DNA of 64,000 nucleotides from Lutibacter agarilyticus (GCF_900188235.1 NZ_FZNT01000003.1:248001-312000), one strand, 5' to 3'; positions 1-10,165 are shown, numbered from the stretch's first letter. The notes: a model not told the origin generated them from the letters alone. Translations and numbers: made by a program.

Positions 1-1
1 A

Positions 2-466
2 GGTGTTGGAGCGTATTATAATACCGACAACTACTATGTTGGATTTTCTATTCCTTTTTTACTGAAGTCTGATCATTCTATAAGCGAAAGTGGCGACTAT
101 CAAAACATTCAAAAACCTCACTTTTATTTAACTGGAGGGTATGTTTTTGATATTAATGAAGCCTTTAAATTAAAACCTAGCTTGATGGCTAAAGCTGTTA
201 ATGGCGCTCCAATTTCATTAGATTTAAACGCCAATGTTTTATATGAAAATCGTTTAGAATTTGGTCTTGGATATAGAATTAATGACGGATTAATTGGAAT
301 GATTAACTTTGGAATAACACCTGAACTTCGTTTAGGATATGCTTATGATTACACGCTTTCTAACCTTGATGCATTTAGCTCAGGATCGCACGAGTTCTTT
401 TTGTTATATAATTTAGATAGTTTTAATTTCAATAGAGGGTTTGATAAATCTCCTAGATTCTTTTAA
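2..466 (+). CDS. PorP/SprF family outer-membrane protein, C-terminal part (5' end outside window)
   Basis: The frame is open from base 2 to the stop at 466, so the gene enters from the left and only about 154 C-terminal residues are visible. The text has the alternating Gly/Tyr/aromatic pattern of an outer-membrane beta-barrel (GVGAYYNTDNYYVGFSIPF, LEFGLGYRINDGLIGMINFG, ELRLGYAYDYTLS) that is typical of PorP/SprF. The stretch ending in HEFFLLYNL matches the family's closing strand. Family members anchor or present T9SS substrates and are usually encoded beside a large adhesin and an OmpA-like protein. Here the OmpA/PD40 gene follows after only 14 nt, so the two are probably co-transcribed. 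The first ATG in view (182) is internal, not the start. The family call is firm; the substrate is unknown because the upstream gene is not visible. Confidence 0.85.
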   Translation, partial: GVGAYYNTDNYYVGFSIPFLLKSDHSISESGDYQNIQKPHFYLTGGYVFDINEAFKLKPSLMAKAVNGAPISLDLNANVLYENRLEFGLGYRINDGLIGMINFGITPELRLGYAYDYTLSNLDAFSSGSHEFFLLYNLDSFNFNRGFDKSPRFF

Positions 467-480
467 AAAAGCTTTCACAC

Positions 481-2379
481 ATGAAAAAAATATTTATTAC
501 ACTTTTTATAGTTACTATTTCAACACAAATTTTAAGTGCACAAAATTTAAAACGTGCCAATAGTTTGTTTGAAAGAAGAGCCTATATGGATGCCGCTGAA
601 TTGTACGAACAAGAAGATCCAAAATCACAAGAGGTTTATGAAAAATTAGGCGATTGTTATTATTACAATTCTGAAATGAAACTAGCAGCCCTTAATTATA
701 AAATTTTAGCAACTCATTATAGTGAAACCATAAAACCAAGCTATATATACAAATATTCACAAGCTTTAAAAGGTACAGGTAACATTGAGGAAGCAGATAA
801 ATGGCAGCAAAAATATTACGCTGCAACAAATAAAACTGCTGCTGAAAATATAGAAACTAAAGCTTTTTTTGAAGCACTAAACAGTACTATTGACAGACCA
901 TATATTATAAAAAAATTGAATGCAAATTCTGAACATTCTAATTTTGGAACTGCTTTTTATTTAGATACCATTGTTTTTTCTTCATCAAGAGAAAACGGAA
1001 ATGTTTACGGTTGGAACAAACAGCCATATTTAGATTTATTTAAGGCTACTCCAAATGCTTCGGGTGAGTTAGAAAATATCATGCCATTTTCAAAAAACAT
1101 AAATACAAAAATGCATGAATCTAATGCTGTATTTACAAAAGATGGTAAAACCATGTATTTTACACGTAATAATTATTTGGATGGTAAAAAAGGAAAGGAT
1201 GACAAAAAAATTACACATTTAAAAATTTACAAGGCTGAGTTTATAAATAATGAATGGACTAACATTACAGAACTTCCTTTTAACAGTGATAATTACTCAA
1301 CTGAACATCCAGCATTAAGCCCTGATGAAAAGCAATTGTATTTCTCTTCAGATATGCCAGGAAGTATTGGTTCTTTTGATTTGTATGTAGTAAACATAAA
1401 TAGCGATGGAACCTATGGAACTCCTAAAAATTTAGGTACAGAAATTAACACCGAACTAAGAGAACAATTTCCGTTTATTAGTAGTATAAACAACTTATAC
1501 TTTGCTTCAGATGGACATTTTGGAATGGGTGGTTTAGATATTTTTAAAAGTGAAATTAGTGTTAACGGCTTTTCAAAACCAACTAATTTAAGCAACATTA
1601 TAAACAGTAATTTAGATGATTTCGGTTTTATAATTAATGAAGAAAAGGAAATTGGTTATTTCTCATCAAACAGAGATAATGCTAATGGTATTGATGACAT
1701 TTACAGTTTTACGCAACTTAAAAAATATTACGTAAAAGGGCTTGTAAAAAACAAAACTAACAACGCATTACTACCTAATGCAACCGTAACTTTAATAGAT
1801 TCAGAAAACAATACAGTTTCTGAAATTGTGGTTGGTGATGATGCTGCCTATACACTTGAAATTAATCCGAATTCAACATATAGCATACGAGGATCTAAAA
1901 AATCTTACAATCCTTCAATGGTAAAATTCTCTTCAGATGCGAAAGGAAATATCAATAAAGACATTGCATTATTATTAGAATCTTACGAAGATGCTGAAAA
2001 GAAAATTGTTGAAGAAAACGGAAAAATCCAAATCAAAATAAATCCAATCTACTTTGATTTTGACAGATGGAATATTCGCGAAGATGCCGCCTTAGAATTA
2101 GACAATGTAGTAGAAGTTATGAAAAAATACCCTACTATGAAAATTGAAATTGGTGCACATACAGATAGCAGAGGACCTGAAGAATACAACCGTAATTTAT
2201 CTGATAAAAGAGCAAATTCAGTTAGAGAATATCTAGTAAGTCAGGGTATTGCTACTGAAAATGTAAAATCTGTTGGTTATGGTGAAAGTCAACCTTTAAA
2301 CCACTGTGTTAGAGAAGGTATTTGTAAAGAAAAAGAATACGATATTAACAGACGCTGTGAGTTTATTATTGTAAATTAA
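481..2379 (+). CDS. OmpA family protein with TPR-like N-terminus and PD40 beta-propeller repeats (PorE-like)
   Basis: This 632-aa protein has a signal peptide (residues 1-20, cleaved near LSA-QN). Next comes a short TPR-like helical region (about 25-120), then PD40/WD40-like propeller blades (about 150-400) with the repeated 'LYFSSD...GG.DIF' pattern. A carboxypeptidase-regulatory-like beta-sandwich follows (about 415-510). The C-terminal OmpA peptidoglycan-binding domain (about 525-632) has FDFDRWNIR and the motif NRNLSDKRANSVREYL. Proteins of this build, next to PorP/SprF, tether T9SS-associated surface structures to peptidoglycan. A hairpin terminator follows directly, so with the upstream PorP/SprF gene it closes a transcription unit. 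The exact role (structural PorE versus a helper for one adhesin) cannot be told from sequence. Confidence 0.9.
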   Translation: MKKIFITLFIVTISTQILSAQNLKRANSLFERRAYMDAAELYEQEDPKSQEVYEKLGDCYYYNSEMKLAALNYKILATHYSETIKPSYIYKYSQALKGTGNIEEADKWQQKYYAATNKTAAENIETKAFFEALNSTIDRPYIIKKLNANSEHSNFGTAFYLDTIVFSSSRENGNVYGWNKQPYLDLFKATPNASGELENIMPFSKNINTKMHESNAVFTKDGKTMYFTRNNYLDGKKGKDDKKITHLKIYKAEFINNEWTNITELPFNSDNYSTEHPALSPDEKQLYFSSDMPGSIGSFDLYVVNINSDGTYGTPKNLGTEINTELREQFPFISSINNLYFASDGHFGMGGLDIFKSEISVNGFSKPTNLSNIINSNLDDFGFIINEEKEIGYFSSNRDNANGIDDIYSFTQLKKYYVKGLVKNKTNNALLPNATVTLIDSENNTVSEIVVGDDAAYTLEINPNSTYSIRGSKKSYNPSMVKFSSDAKGNINKDIALLLESYEDAEKKIVEENGKIQIKINPIYFDFDRWNIREDAALELDNVVEVMKKYPTMKIEIGAHTDSRGPEEYNRNLSDKRANSVREYLVSQGIATENVKSVGYGESQPLNHCVREGICKEKEYDINRRCEFIIVN

Positions 2380-2388
2380 TTAAAAAGA

Positions 2389-2412
2389 GTCGCTTTAAAA
2401 GCGGCTTTTTTT
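2389..2412 (+). terminator. Rho-independent terminator after OmpA-family gene
   Basis: GTCGCT / AGCGGC arms around TTAAA are followed by eight T. It begins 10 nt after the stop codon of the OmpA-family gene. Confidence 0.85.
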
Positions 2413-2505
2413 TATAAAAACAATTCAACAATTATATAAGCTTCAAAATACTTTCATTAAATTTAGGTACGACTTTTGTTATGAAACAAATAAGAACTTA
2501 TTACT

Positions 2506-5500
2506 ATGAAAAAAATCATCACCCTTCTCATTTCAATTGTATTTATTTTACAAAACACACAAGCACAAAAAAGCACAAAGTACTATGAAAAATCTTGGAA
2601 AGAAGTACAGCAATTTGAACTAGAAAACTTGCCGAAATCGGCTTTAATAATTGTTGATGAAATATATTCAAAAGCTAAAAAAGAAGAAAATTCAACACAA
2701 ACCATAAAAGCAATTATTTATAAATCTAAGTTTGCTTTAACTCTTGAAGAAGAGGCGCAACTCTCTATTATAAATTCATTAAAAAAAGAAATTTCTGAAG
2801 CTAAATTTCCAACGAAAAATATTTTACAAAGTGTATTGGCAAATTTATATTGGCAGTACTTTCAACAAAATAGGTACAAATTTTACAAAAGAACAAAAAA
2901 TACTGAAAAAATAGATAGTACCGATTTTAGGACTTGGGATTTAAACACAATTTTCACAGAAATACATACGCAATACCAACACTCATTAGAAAATGGGTTG
3001 GTTTCACAACTAACAAAATTAAAAACCATTGATGCGCTTTTAACTACTCAAAAAGACAGCAAAAAATACCGTCCAACATTGTTTGACTTTTTAAGTCATA
3101 ATGCCTTAGATTTCTACAAAACAAATGAAACTCATATTACAGTTCCAAGTTATAAATTTGAACTTAACGATCCTCAGTTAATAGCCAACTTTAATACGTT
3201 TTCGTCCTATAAAATAAAAACTAAAGACACTTTATCATTACAATTAAATGCTCTTGCTATCTATAAAAAGCTAATTAGTTTTCACAAAAAAGGAAAAAAC
3301 AACGATGCCTTAATTGCCATTGACCTAGAACGCTTAGAATTTGTAAAAAACAATGCTGTTTTCAAAAACAAAGATTCATTATATGTAACATCTCTAATTG
3401 ATTTAAAAAATGAATTTTCAACCATTCCTTCTTCAACTTTAATTGATTTTAACATAGCAACTGAATATCATAAACTAGGTAACGATTTTGTTGCCGGAAG
3501 TACTACTAAAAATCAATTTAAACGAGTTGAAGCCATAAAAATTTGTAACGAGGCAATTGCAAAATTCCCTGAAAGTTTAGGTGCAAAAAAATGCACTGTT
3601 TTAAAACAACAAATTGAACACATTTCGCTTCAACTAACTGCTGAAGAGAATATACCAAGCAACAGCCACTCTAAAATATTAGTAAATTATAAAAACATCA
3701 ACAAACTTTATTTTAATATTTACGAAGTAACTCCTAAACAAAAAAATAAGTTTTATGGGACTTATAATGATGAAGAAAAAATAGGGATAATAAAGGGGTT
3801 TAAACTTGTAAATAACTTTAAACAAGTTTTAAAAACTGAAAACGACTTTCAAAATCACACTACAGAAGTTGTAATTCCACCGTTAGAAAATGGGCAATAT
3901 TTAATTATTGCTTCAGAAGAAAAATCTGTTGAAAACAATAAGTTATACGCATCAACTTTTATACAAGCAACCAATTTTGCTATTACTGAAAATTATAAAA
4001 ACAATATGTATACTTACCAAGTTGTAGACAGAAATACAGGTAAACCATTTGCTTATGCAAATGTTAATTTTAAAAACTATAATACAAGTAGATATAATAA
4101 AACCATTAATGAAGATTTTATTACAGATGCTAAAGGCCAACTACAATTTACAACGAATCATTATCATAGAAATGTACTTATTACAGTGAAAAAGGATAGT
4201 GAAAAAGGAATTTTTGGCGACTACTACATAATCAAATATAGAAATACCAGAACTAAAGATAAAAAAACCATAATCACTCCTTTTTTATTTACCGATAGAA
4301 GTATTTATAGACCCGGTCAAACTGTATTTTTTAAAGGAATATTTGTAAAAAATGTAAAAGAAGATGCTGAAACCTACGCAAATAAAGACGTTAAAGTAAG
4401 TTTATACAATGCCAATAGAGAAAAGATAAAAGAGCTAAAATTAAACACCAATGAATTTGGCGCTATAAATGGAGCATTTATACTACCTAATAATGGTTTA
4501 TTAGGTAGGTATTCAATTTTATTAGAGGTTCCAGATTGGCGAACCAAGTCTTTTTATTTTTCAGTTGAAGAATACAAACGGCCAAAATTTGAAACAACAT
4601 TTAAACCAATTACTGCAGAATACAAAGTAAATGATACAGTAACAATACAAGGAAATGCAATAGCTTTTACAGGATCTACAATTTCAAATGCAAAAGTCAC
4701 CTATAGAGTTCAAAGAAAAGTAGAATATCCAAGGTGGTATTATTGGAACACTCCAAATTATATGACTGCTAACTCTCAGGAAATTACCTTTGGAGAAACA
4801 ACAACCGATGAACAAGGTAATTATGATATTCAATTTAAAGCAATTCCAGATAGTAGTGTAAATAAAGAAAACTTACCTATTTTTAATTATGAAATTTCAG
4901 CTGATGTAACAGATATTAATGGCGAAACCCACAGCACAACTTCAACCATAAAAGTAGGATATCATGCATTGGTTGCAACTATAAAAATGCCAGAAAAATT
5001 AGACAAAACACAGTCTAAAAATACCATTACAATTGAAACCAAAAATTTAAACGGAGAATTAGTTTCTGCAAACGGAACGCTTAAAATATATAAATTACAA
5101 GCACCTCAAAATGTGCTTAGAAAACGACCTTGGAAAGCACCTGATTACAAACTACTTTCTGAAGAAGAGTTTTCAACTAAATTTCCTCATGAGTCCTTTT
5201 CAAATAATGACAATCCTTCAACTTGGAAAAAAGGTGTATTGGAATTTTCGAACAATTTTGACACCTCAAAAAATACAGAGATACAACTTCCTAAAATTCA
5301 AAATTGGACTTCTGGAAGGTATATTGTTGAATTAAACACCAACGATAAATTTGGACAACTAGTTACCGAAAAGAAAACTTTCACCGTTTTTAGTGAAAAT
5401 GATAAAACCATTTCAGACAATAAACTCTTTACAATTTCAACCAACAAAGCTAGTTATAAACCTTTAGAAAATGTAAATCTATCTATTGGCTCAGCTTCTA

Positions 5501-8500
5501 AAGACTTATATGTAACTATTGATGTTGAGAAGAATAAGAAAGTAATAAGCACACAAATTATTCATTTAAACAATGAAATAAAAGAGATTGAAATTCCTGT
5601 TACTGAAAAAGATTTAGGTGGTTTTGCAATTCATTATAGCTATACAAATTATAATTCGTTTGAAAGTAATACGATTACAGTTTCGGTTCCTTATCCTTCA
5701 AAAGAATTAACTATTGAAACACTTTCATTTAGAGATAAATTGCAACCTAGCAGTAATGAAACTTGGAGTTTTAAAATAAAAGGTTCAAAAGGTGAAAAAA
5801 TTGCAGCGGAACTTTTGGCTAGTATGTACGATGCTTCTTTAGATCAATTTAAACCACATAGCTGGGATTTTAAGCCAATACAGCACCAATACTATTCTTC
5901 TTCAAACAGAAGAAGCGCACGCAATAGTTTTGACCAAACCTCTTTTAGCGTTCGAAATATTCCTTACTTAGACAACTCTATAAATAACACACAATACTAC
6001 GATCAGTTTAATTGGTTCGGATTTAGTTTTAGAAATAATTGGCAAATTCGCCATCAATATTTAGAAAGTATTCGTGAGCCAATAATTACAAAAACAACCT
6101 ACGACGCTTCAAAAGAAAAGGGTTTTGTTTATGGTACCGTATATGACAGTGATAGCCAACCATTACCCGGAGTTTCTATTTTAATTAAAGGCACTTCCAC
6201 AGGTGTAAGCACAGATTTTGATGGAAACTTTAAGATTGCCGCAACTAAAGGAAATGTACTTATCTTCACCTATATTGGTTTTGAGTCATCAAGTATAAAA
6301 ATTTCAAAAAATAACATTTACAAAATTGTTTTAAGTGAAAGTAGCGCTTCTTTAGATGAAGTTATTGTGGTTGGTTATGGAACATCTAAAAGAAGAGACA
6401 GAACAGGGTCTGTTGTTGAAATTGTTGAAGAAGATGAGGAAATAGTTGAAGATGTGGCCTTTTATTCGGAAAGAAAAGCGTCAGAAGTAAATGGTAATGC
6501 TGAAATTAAAATAAGAGGATTAAGTTCTATAGCCAATACCAATCAATTAATTATTGTTGATGGTGTTATTTATGAAGGCTCGTTAGAATCTATCGAATCC
6601 GACAATATTGCTTCTATAAATATTCTAAAAGACGCAGCTGCAACTGCTTTATATGGAGCAAAGGCTGCAAACGGAGTCATAATCATATCAACCAAAAGTG
6701 GTCAAGAAAAAGTTCAAAAGGAATTAGCTAATGTAAAAGCCCGGAAAAACTTTAACGAAACTGCTTTTTTCTATCCAAATTTAAGAACGGATGAAAAAGG
6801 AGTTATTAGCTTCAATTTTACAATGCCAGAAGCTTTAACACGTTGGAAATTTCAATTATTGGCACATACAAAAGAATTGGCAACAGCAACAAAAACACTC
6901 ACAACGGTCACTCAAAAAGAATTGATGGTATTACCTAACCCGCCACGTTTTTTACGCGAAAGTGATGAAATTGTGTTTTCAAGTAAAGTTTCAAATTTAT
7001 CTGACAACCCATTAAATGGCGTTGCTCAACTAGTTTTAACCGATGCCATTACAGGGAAAGAAATAACTAAAGAACTTTTGAAAAACACCACTTCGACTCC
7101 GCTCAGTGGCCTACAAAATTTCACAGTAAACGCTAAAGGAAATACCAATGTAAATTGGACGCTAACTATTCCACATAATGTGCAGGCTGTTCAGTATAAA
7201 ATTGTGGCAAAAGCTGGTGATTTTTCAGATGGAGAGCAAAATGTATTACCCGTTTTATCAAACAGAATGCTGGTTACTGAAACCTTGCCTATGTGGGTTC
7301 GCAGCAACCAAACCAAAACTTTTACGCTAGATAAACTTTTAAATATCGCTTCGACTCCGCTCAGCGACCGAACGCTAAAGAATCATAAATTAACGTTAGA
7401 AATAACTTCTAATCCGGCGTGGTATGCAGTTCAAAGTTTACCTTATTTAATGGAATATCCGTATGAATGTGCCGAGCAAACTTTTGCTCGTTTTTATGCA
7501 AATTCATTGGCGAGCCATATTGCTAATTCAAATCCACGAATTCAAGAAGTATTTAATCTTTGGAAAACAAGTGATGCGTTGATTTCTAACTTGGAAAAAA
7601 ATGAGGAACTAAAATCTATCATTATTCAAGAAACTCCTTGGTTACGCGATGCTCAAAACGAAAACGAACAAAAAAAGAGAATTGGCTTATTATTCGATTT
7701 AAATAAGATGAAAAATGAGCAAGAAACTGCTTTAAACAAGCTAAAACAATTACAATTTAATGATGGTGGCTTTCCTTGGTTTAAAGGAAGTAGAACACCT
7801 AATAGATACATTACACAGCATATTGCAGCTAGTTACGGACATTTAAAACAACTTTGGTCATTGAGCAGAGTAGAAATGACAAATAATGATGCTCAAAAAA
7901 TGATAGAAAAAGCTGTACAATTTTTAGATAATAAGATTCTTGAAGATTACAACAATCTATTAAAACAAGCCAAAAAAATAAGAGACGAAGCAAAAACAAA
8001 AGCAGCTGGAATTGAAGCTGAAAAAGCATATTTAGCAAAAAAACAATTGAATAATACTCAATTGCATTATTTATATATGCGCAGTTTTTACAAGGAAGTT
8101 GAAATTTCTTCAAAAGTTCAAAAAGCAGTAGCTTATTACACCACACAATCTGCTACTTATTGGAAAGAATTCAACCTCTACTCAAAAGGATTGATTGCTT
8201 TAATTCAACATAGAAATAGTACTAATACCATTGCTTCAAAAATAGTAGCATCTTTAAAAGAAAACAGTATTACCAATGAAGAAATGGGAATGTATTGGAA
8301 AGAAAATACCGCTAGTTGGTATTGGTATCAATCGCCTATTGAAACGCAAGCTTTACTAATTGAAGTGTTTTCAGAAATTGAAAATGATATTGCAACTGTT
8401 GACGAGTTAAAAGTGTGGTTATTGAAAAATAAACAAACTACACAATGGAAAACTACCAAAGCAACTACAGAAGCTGTGTATGCTTTATTATTGCAAGGAA

Positions 8501-9168
8501 GCGATTGGTTATCTGTAAATGAATCTGTTGAAGTAACTGTTGGAACTAAAAAAATTGAACCTTCAAAATTAGAAAATGTACAAGTTGAAGCCGGAACAGG
8601 TTATTATAAAACTTCTTGGAATTCTTCGGAAATTACTTCGGAAATGGCAAAAATAACCATTTCTAAAAAAGATGAAGGCATTGCTTGGGGTGGTTTGTAT
8701 TGGCAATATTTTGAAGATTTAGACAAAATAACTTCAGCTGAAACTCCGTTGAAATTATCGAAAAAATTATTTATAAAATCGAATTCTGATACTGGTAAAA
8801 TTCTTACTGAAATCACCGAAGCATCAAACTTAAAACTAGGCGATTTAATTACCGTAAGAATTGAATTAAAAGTAGATAGACCAATGGAGTACGTACATTT
8901 AAAAGATATGCGAGCTAGTGGTTTAGAACCTATTAATGTGTTATCTAGCTACAAATGGCAAGATGGATTGGGTTATTATGAAAGCACTAAAGATGCTTCA
9001 ACCAACTTTTTTATGGAACGTTTACCTAAAGGTGTGTATGTTTTTGAATACGATTTACGTGTAAACAATGCTGGTAATTTTAGCAACGGAATTACAACCA
9101 TACAAAGTATGTATGCGCCTGAATTTAGCAGCCATAGTGAAGGTGTTAGAATTAAAGTTGGGAATTAG
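2506..9168 (+). CDS. Giant alpha-2-macroglobulin-like protein with inserted carboxypeptidase-regulatory and SusC-type plug module
   Basis: The protein has 2220 aa and a signal peptide (residues 1-20). Residues about 500-1190 carry bacterial macroglobulin MG domains (for example DRSIYRPGQTVFFKGI). The conserved MG7/8 start NETAFFYPNLRTDEKG lies near 1417. The thioester motif CAEQ is intact at Cys1655-Gln1658 and is followed by an alpha/alpha-toroid-like thioester domain. Between MG6 (LLASMYDASLDQF) and MG7, where the protease bait lies in animal homologues, residues about 1205-1402 instead hold two modules. One is a carboxypeptidase-regulatory fold (GTVYDSDSQPLPGVSILIKG). The other is a TonB-receptor plug with SusC/RagA-type text (LIIVDGVIYEG, INILKDAAATALYGAKAANG). 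No beta-barrel follows. Macroglobulins are thought to trap proteases in the periplasm or at the surface; what the plug does here is unknown. Two short repeat elements are translated in frame. Confidence 0.88.
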   Translation: MKKIITLLISIVFILQNTQAQKSTKYYEKSWKEVQQFELENLPKSALIIVDEIYSKAKKEENSTQTIKAIIYKSKFALTLEEEAQLSIINSLKKEISEAKFPTKNILQSVLANLYWQYFQQNRYKFYKRTKNTEKIDSTDFRTWDLNTIFTEIHTQYQHSLENGLVSQLTKLKTIDALLTTQKDSKKYRPTLFDFLSHNALDFYKTNETHITVPSYKFELNDPQLIANFNTFSSYKIKTKDTLSLQLNALAIYKKLISFHKKGKNNDALIAIDLERLEFVKNNAVFKNKDSLYVTSLIDLKNEFSTIPSSTLIDFNIATEYHKLGNDFVAGSTTKNQFKRVEAIKICNEAIAKFPESLGAKKCTVLKQQIEHISLQLTAEENIPSNSHSKILVNYKNINKLYFNIYEVTPKQKNKFYGTYNDEEKIGIIKGFKLVNNFKQVLKTENDFQNHTTEVVIPPLENGQYLIIASEEKSVENNKLYASTFIQATNFAITENYKNNMYTYQVVDRNTGKPFAYANVNFKNYNTSRYNKTINEDFITDAKGQLQFTTNHYHRNVLITVKKDSEKGIFGDYYIIKYRNTRTKDKKTIITPFLFTDRSIYRPGQTVFFKGIFVKNVKEDAETYANKDVKVSLYNANREKIKELKLNTNEFGAINGAFILPNNGLLGRYSILLEVPDWRTKSFYFSVEEYKRPKFETTFKPITAEYKVNDTVTIQGNAIAFTGSTISNAKVTYRVQRKVEYPRWYYWNTPNYMTANSQEITFGETTTDEQGNYDIQFKAIPDSSVNKENLPIFNYEISADVTDINGETHSTTSTIKVGYHALVATIKMPEKLDKTQSKNTITIETKNLNGELVSANGTLKIYKLQAPQNVLRKRPWKAPDYKLLSEEEFSTKFPHESFSNNDNPSTWKKGVLEFSNNFDTSKNTEIQLPKIQNWTSGRYIVELNTNDKFGQLVTEKKTFTVFSENDKTISDNKLFTISTNKASYKPLENVNLSIGSASKDLYVTIDVEKNKKVISTQIIHLNNEIKEIEIPVTEKDLGGFAIHYSYTNYNSFESNTITVSVPYPSKELTIETLSFRDKLQPSSNETWSFKIKGSKGEKIAAELLASMYDASLDQFKPHSWDFKPIQHQYYSSSNRRSARNSFDQTSFSVRNIPYLDNSINNTQYYDQFNWFGFSFRNNWQIRHQYLESIREPIITKTTYDASKEKGFVYGTVYDSDSQPLPGVSILIKGTSTGVSTDFDGNFKIAATKGNVLIFTYIGFESSSIKISKNNIYKIVLSESSASLDEVIVVGYGTSKRRDRTGSVVEIVEEDEEIVEDVAFYSERKASEVNGNAEIKIRGLSSIANTNQLIIVDGVIYEGSLESIESDNIASINILKDAAATALYGAKAANGVIIISTKSGQEKVQKELANVKARKNFNETAFFYPNLRTDEKGVISFNFTMPEALTRWKFQLLAHTKELATATKTLTTVTQKELMVLPNPPRFLRESDEIVFSSKVSNLSDNPLNGVAQLVLTDAITGKEITKELLKNTTSTPLSGLQNFTVNAKGNTNVNWTLTIPHNVQAVQYKIVAKAGDFSDGEQNVLPVLSNRMLVTETLPMWVRSNQTKTFTLDKLLNIASTPLSDRTLKNHKLTLEITSNPAWYAVQSLPYLMEYPYECAEQTFARFYANSLASHIANSNPRIQEVFNLWKTSDALISNLEKNEELKSIIIQETPWLRDAQNENEQKKRIGLLFDLNKMKNEQETALNKLKQLQFNDGGFPWFKGSRTPNRYITQHIAASYGHLKQLWSLSRVEMTNNDAQKMIEKAVQFLDNKILEDYNNLLKQAKKIRDEAKTKAAGIEAEKAYLAKKQLNNTQLHYLYMRSFYKEVEISSKVQKAVAYYTTQSATYWKEFNLYSKGLIALIQHRNSTNTIASKIVASLKENSITNEEMGMYWKENTASWYWYQSPIETQALLIEVFSEIENDIATVDELKVWLLKNKQTTQWKTTKATTEAVYALLLQGSDWLSVNESVEVTVGTKKIEPSKLENVQVEAGTGYYKTSWNSSEITSEMAKITISKKDEGIAWGGLYWQYFEDLDKITSAETPLKLSKKLFIKSNSDTGKILTEITEASNLKLGDLITVRIELKVDRPMEYVHLKDMRASGLEPINVLSSYKWQDGLGYYESTKDASTNFFMERLPKGVYVFEYDLRVNNAGNFSNGITTIQSMYAPEFSSHSEGVRIKVGN
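7090..7111 (+). repeat. REP-like dispersed element inside the macroglobulin gene, copy 1
   Basis: The core TTCGACTCCGCTCAGTGG is read in frame as STPLSG. It matches the copy 258 nt downstream and a degraded complement-type copy between trpG and trpD. Confidence 0.7.
7348..7370 (+). repeat. REP-like dispersed element inside the macroglobulin gene, copy 2
   Basis: GCTTCGACTCCGCTCAGCGA is read in frame as ASTPLSD. The 15-bp core TTCGACTCCGCTCAG is identical to copy 1. Confidence 0.7.
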
Positions 9169-9194
9169 TTGTTGATTGTAGGTTAGAATAATTT

Positions 9195-9267
9195 CGTTAT
9201 GCTGAACCTCATCATAAATAGCATAGAGTTAAGATGAGTACCAGAAATAAATTCAGGTGCTCATTGC
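9195..9267 (-). repeat. Interspersed palindromic repeat, reversed and degenerate copy
   Basis: Read on the minus strand, it aligns with the elements at 54983-55072 and 59897-59967. It retains the inner hairpin around AGAAATAAATTCA and the CGTTATGCTGAAC end. It separates the macroglobulin gene from kdsA. Confidence 0.6.
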
Positions 9268-9322
9268 TACTTCAATTCATTTTATACGCTTATTTGTATT
9301 TTATCAATTCAACTTTAAAAAC

Positions 9323-9330
9323 TACCTTTG
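9323..9330 (+). promoter_or_regulatory. kdsA promoter, -7 element TACCTTTG
   Basis: This is an exact TAnnTTTG box 16 nt before the ATG at 9347. A TTTG lies at 9293-9296, but 26 nt away is too far for a normal -33 box. The promoter lies inside the longer open frame that starts at 9257, which argues for the later start. Confidence 0.6.
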
Positions 9331-9346
9331 CAAAAAAACGAAAACA

Positions 9347-10165
9347 ATGGATTTAAATCTGATTCCAAAGATAAAGCACACTGATAGTAACAACTTTTTT
9401 TTATTGGCAGGACCTTGCGCTATTGAAGGCGAAGAAATGGCGTTACGCATTGCTGAACACATTTTAAAAGTAACCAATAAGCTACAAATTCCGTTTATTT
9501 TTAAAGGAAGTTTTAAAAAAGCCAACAGAAGTAGAATTGATAGTTTTACTGGAATTGGAGATGAAAAAGCATTGAAAGTTTTACGTAAAGTTTCTGAGAC
9601 ATTTAACGTACCAACGGTTACTGATATTCATACCAATGAAGATGCTGAAAAAGCTGCTCAGTACGTTGATGTTTTGCAAATACCTGCATTTTTAGTTCGT
9701 CAAACCGATTTAGTGGTTGCTGCTGCAAAAACTGGAAAAGTAGTGAATTTAAAAAAAGGACAATTTATGAGTCCGGGAGCAATGAAACACGCGGTACAAA
9801 AAGTAAAAGATGCTGGTAATGATAAAGCTTGGATTACCGATAGAGGAACCATGTTTGGCTACCAAGATATGATTGTTGATTTTAGAGGAATTCCTGAAAT
9901 GCAACAATTTGCGCCAACTATTTTAGACATTACACACTCTTTACAACAACCAAATCAAACAAGCGGAGTTACTGGTGGAAGACCTGATATGATTGAAACT
10001 ATTGCCAGAGCTGGTGTTGTTGTTGGTGTAGACGGATTATTTTTAGAGACTCATTTTGATCCTTCAACTGCAAAAAGTGATGGTGCAAATATGTTAGATT
10101 TACAATATTTAGAAGGTTTACTAACCAATTTAACTGCAATAAGAAAAACAATTAATAGCTTTTAG
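9347..10165 (+). CDS. kdsA: 3-deoxy-8-phosphooctulonate synthase (KDO-8-phosphate synthase)
   Basis: This cytoplasmic enzyme condenses phosphoenolpyruvate with arabinose-5-phosphate to KDO-8-phosphate for the lipopolysaccharide inner core. The 272-aa product has the family motifs FFLLAGPCAIEGEE (residues 17-30), FIFKGSFKKANRSR, DITHSLQQPNQTSG, LFLETHFDP and AKSDGANM. Cys24 in AGPC, with the His, Glu and Asp of the later motifs, matches the metal-dependent class; the metal-independent E. coli enzyme has Asn at the Cys position. An upstream ATG-containing extension is open from 9257. I chose 9347 because the conserved N-terminus starts there and a -7 promoter box lies inside the extension. It is a single-gene unit closed by a strong terminator. 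Confidence 0.95.
   Translation: MDLNLIPKIKHTDSNNFFLLAGPCAIEGEEMALRIAEHILKVTNKLQIPFIFKGSFKKANRSRIDSFTGIGDEKALKVLRKVSETFNVPTVTDIHTNEDAEKAAQYVDVLQIPAFLVRQTDLVVAAAKTGKVVNLKKGQFMSPGAMKHAVQKVKDAGNDKAWITDRGTMFGYQDMIVDFRGIPEMQQFAPTILDITHSLQQPNQTSGVTGGRPDMIETIARAGVVVGVDGLFLETHFDPSTAKSDGANMLDLQYLEGLLTNLTAIRKTINSF

Noticed and set aside
7829-8816. Minus-strand frames opposite the macroglobulin gene (105 and 70 codons)
   Set aside because: They are Phe/Leu/Cys-rich shadow translations of the plus-strand coding sequence.
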